From Methylococcales bacterium (GTDB lineage Bacteria; Pseudomonadota; Gammaproteobacteria; Methylococcales; Methylomonadaceae), in assembly GCA_026399015.1 (NCBI GenBank), contig JAPLRS010000040.1, positions 124,001-188,000 on the forward strand: DNA of 64,000 nt, written 5' to 3'. Below the pieces are notes generated by a model. That model saw only the letters and a list, made by a program, of their open reading frames with translations. It did not search any database and was not told where the DNA came from. This document shows, piece by piece, positions 62,798 through 64,000 of the stretch. The position numbers and the translations under genes are program-made. Position 1 is the first letter of the stretch. Each line of letters starts with the position of its first letter.

Positions 62798-64000
62798 ATG
62801 ACTAAGAAAAGTGAAGCGGTTTTAAATTACCATCAACGCACCAAGCATACTTTACAGCGCTATGCAAAGGGCCCAGAATCAATCGATTGGGAAGATCAAC
62901 CGGATCATTTCCGGCATTTTTCGGGTTGTGAGATTGTTGATTTGCCATTGCCAGGCACTGAGCTTGATGTGTTGTTCTCAGCGTTAGATACGCCAGAAGC
63001 TATTCCTGTACAGCCATTGAATCTTGTTAATATTGGTTTATTGCTTGAGTTGGCGTTTGGTTTGTCAGCTTGGAAACAATTTGGCCCAAGTCGTTGGCCC
63101 TTACGTTGTAATCCTTCCAGTGGTAATTTGCATCCGACAGAAGTCTACTTGATAAGTGCCGAGTTAGAAGGACTTAAAGCCGGTGTTTATCATTATGTGA
63201 GTCATGATCACGCGCTAGAACAACGCTGTCGGTTTTCTGACAATTTACCCAATGCCAGCCTATATATAGGTTTGTCGTCTATCCATTGGCGTGAAGCTTG
63301 GAAATACGGGGAGCGAGCGTATAGATATTGTCAGCATGACTTGGGTCATGCCATAGGGGCATTACGTTATGCGGCAGCTACTTTAGGTTGGTCTATTGAA
63401 TTGCTAGCAGAAGCCGCTGATGCAGATGTTGCGAACCTATTAGGTATTGATCGAATCGAAGAATTTAAGCCCTCAGAGCAAGAGTCACCTGATTTATTGT
63501 GTCGAATAAATTTAGGGCATGGATATACGAGTGCTACTGAGATTAATCATCGTGCGCTTGATGATTTATTGGCTGCTGTTGCAACTGGCATTTGGTTTGG
63601 TAAAGCCGATAGTCTTAAAGCCTACCATATGTATAAATGGCCGATTATTGATGAGGTGTCTGCAGTGGCTCATAAACCTCGTACTGTTGAGCCAGATTAT
63701 CAGGCGGTTGCTTCTGCTGTATTGCCCGCACTGACAACCCAAACGGCGTCTACATTAATTCGGCAACGCCGTAGCGCCCAACATTTTGACGGTAAGATGC
63801 CTGCTATGGCAAAAGCGGAGTTTTATCGAATACTTTCTGCTGTATTACCCACTGCACCGGCATTTAAAGTATGGCGCTGGTCCCCTAAAATACATTTGTT
63901 TATTTTTGTGCATCGTATTGAGGGCTTACAACCGGGGATTTATGCTTTACCCAGATATCATGAAGCATTAGCACAGCTTAAAGCCGGGACATTAGAAGAA
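62798..64000 (+). CDS. SagB/ThcOx-type nitroreductase-like protein (partial)
   Basis: The 401 visible codons, running off the right edge, code for a SagB-type FMN oxidoreductase. The first nitroreductase-like unit has NLVNIGLLLELAFGLSAWKQ, WPLRCNPSSGNLHPTEVYLI (the Pro-Ser-Gly-Asn-Leu-His-Pro FMN motif) and ERAYRYCQHDLGHAIGALRY; a second unit starts near residue 320 (ASTLIRQRRSAQHFDGKMPA). Such double-domain proteins oxidise azoline rings in peptide natural products or act on unknown substrates. No peptide maturation gene is in view. The ATG has no strong ribosome binding site. Confidence 0.85.
   Translation, partial: MTKKSEAVLNYHQRTKHTLQRYAKGPESIDWEDQPDHFRHFSGCEIVDLPLPGTELDVLFSALDTPEAIPVQPLNLVNIGLLLELAFGLSAWKQFGPSRWPLRCNPSSGNLHPTEVYLISAELEGLKAGVYHYVSHDHALEQRCRFSDNLPNASLYIGLSSIHWREAWKYGERAYRYCQHDLGHAIGALRYAAATLGWSIELLAEAADADVANLLGIDRIEEFKPSEQESPDLLCRINLGHGYTSATEINHRALDDLLAAVATGIWFGKADSLKAYHMYKWPIIDEVSAVAHKPRTVEPDYQAVASAVLPALTTQTASTLIRQRRSAQHFDGKMPAMAKAEFYRILSAVLPTAPAFKVWRWSPKIHLFIFVHRIEGLQPGIYALPRYHEALAQLKAGTLEE

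Overview
The window looks like the chromosome of a low-GC gammaproteobacterium able to fix nitrogen, most likely a type I methanotroph (Methylococcales). This is an inference. It rests on the gammaproteobacterial order metY-rimP-nusA-infB-rbfA-truB-rpsO-pnp and recA-recX-alaS-lysC, on an Azotobacter-like nif block (iscA-nifU-nifS-nifV-cysE-nifW-nifZ-nifM-clpX-nifF), and on the AT-rich base composition. No methane-oxidation gene is in view.

Positions 1-20,000 are an accessory, defence-type island. It holds two small overlapping genes with a GPA/DG repeat; a frameshifted HEPN-like gene; a TIR-like (CAP12/Pycsar type) gene; a two-helix membrane protein; a tightly overlapping methyltransferase-helicase-GIY-YIG nuclease operon (4536-10371), which is the best candidate here for a little-described restriction or defence system; a coupled membrane protein plus ThsB-like TIR pair; an HTH-Dam methyltransferase fusion between an intact serine recombinase and a decayed copy of its 3' end; a macrodomain protein; two unknown genes; and a complete IS21-family element that truncates the genes on both sides without a target duplication.

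Positions 20,000-24,900 carry a LOG-family enzyme, an MBL/beta-CASP nuclease, a DUF433/DUF5615 module whose toxin has an in-frame stop and which lies between inverted repeats, and an apparently intact DUF1778-GNAT toxin-antitoxin pair with a palindromic operator.

Positions 24,900-50,660 are housekeeping: a PhoX-like protein, selO and ybiT, ssb, a TPR lipoprotein, recA-recX-alaS-lysC, initiator tRNA-Met, the nusA/infB operon through rpsO and pnp (with a long hairpin between these two), a GH15/phosphorylase-kinase-like protein and glucokinase.

Positions 51,100-62,750 are the nitrogen-fixation accessory block. modE (+) has a ModE-box-like palindrome in front of it. On the minus strand a long operon runs iscA-nifU-nifS-nifV-small ORF-cysE-TPR gene-small membrane ORF-nifW-nifZ-nifM-clpX-grx/bolA fusion-nifF-rseC. 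In front of iscA there is a sigma-54 promoter and two perfect TGT-N10-ACA NifA sites. A single-domain NifZ homologue is divergent from it. The genes supply Fe-S clusters (NifU, NifS, IscA, Grx-BolA), homocitrate (NifV), cysteine precursor (CysE), MoFe and Fe protein maturation (NifW, NifZ, NifM), proteolysis (ClpX) and electrons (NifF). The structural genes nifHDK are not in the window. The right end is a partial SagB-type nitroreductase gene.
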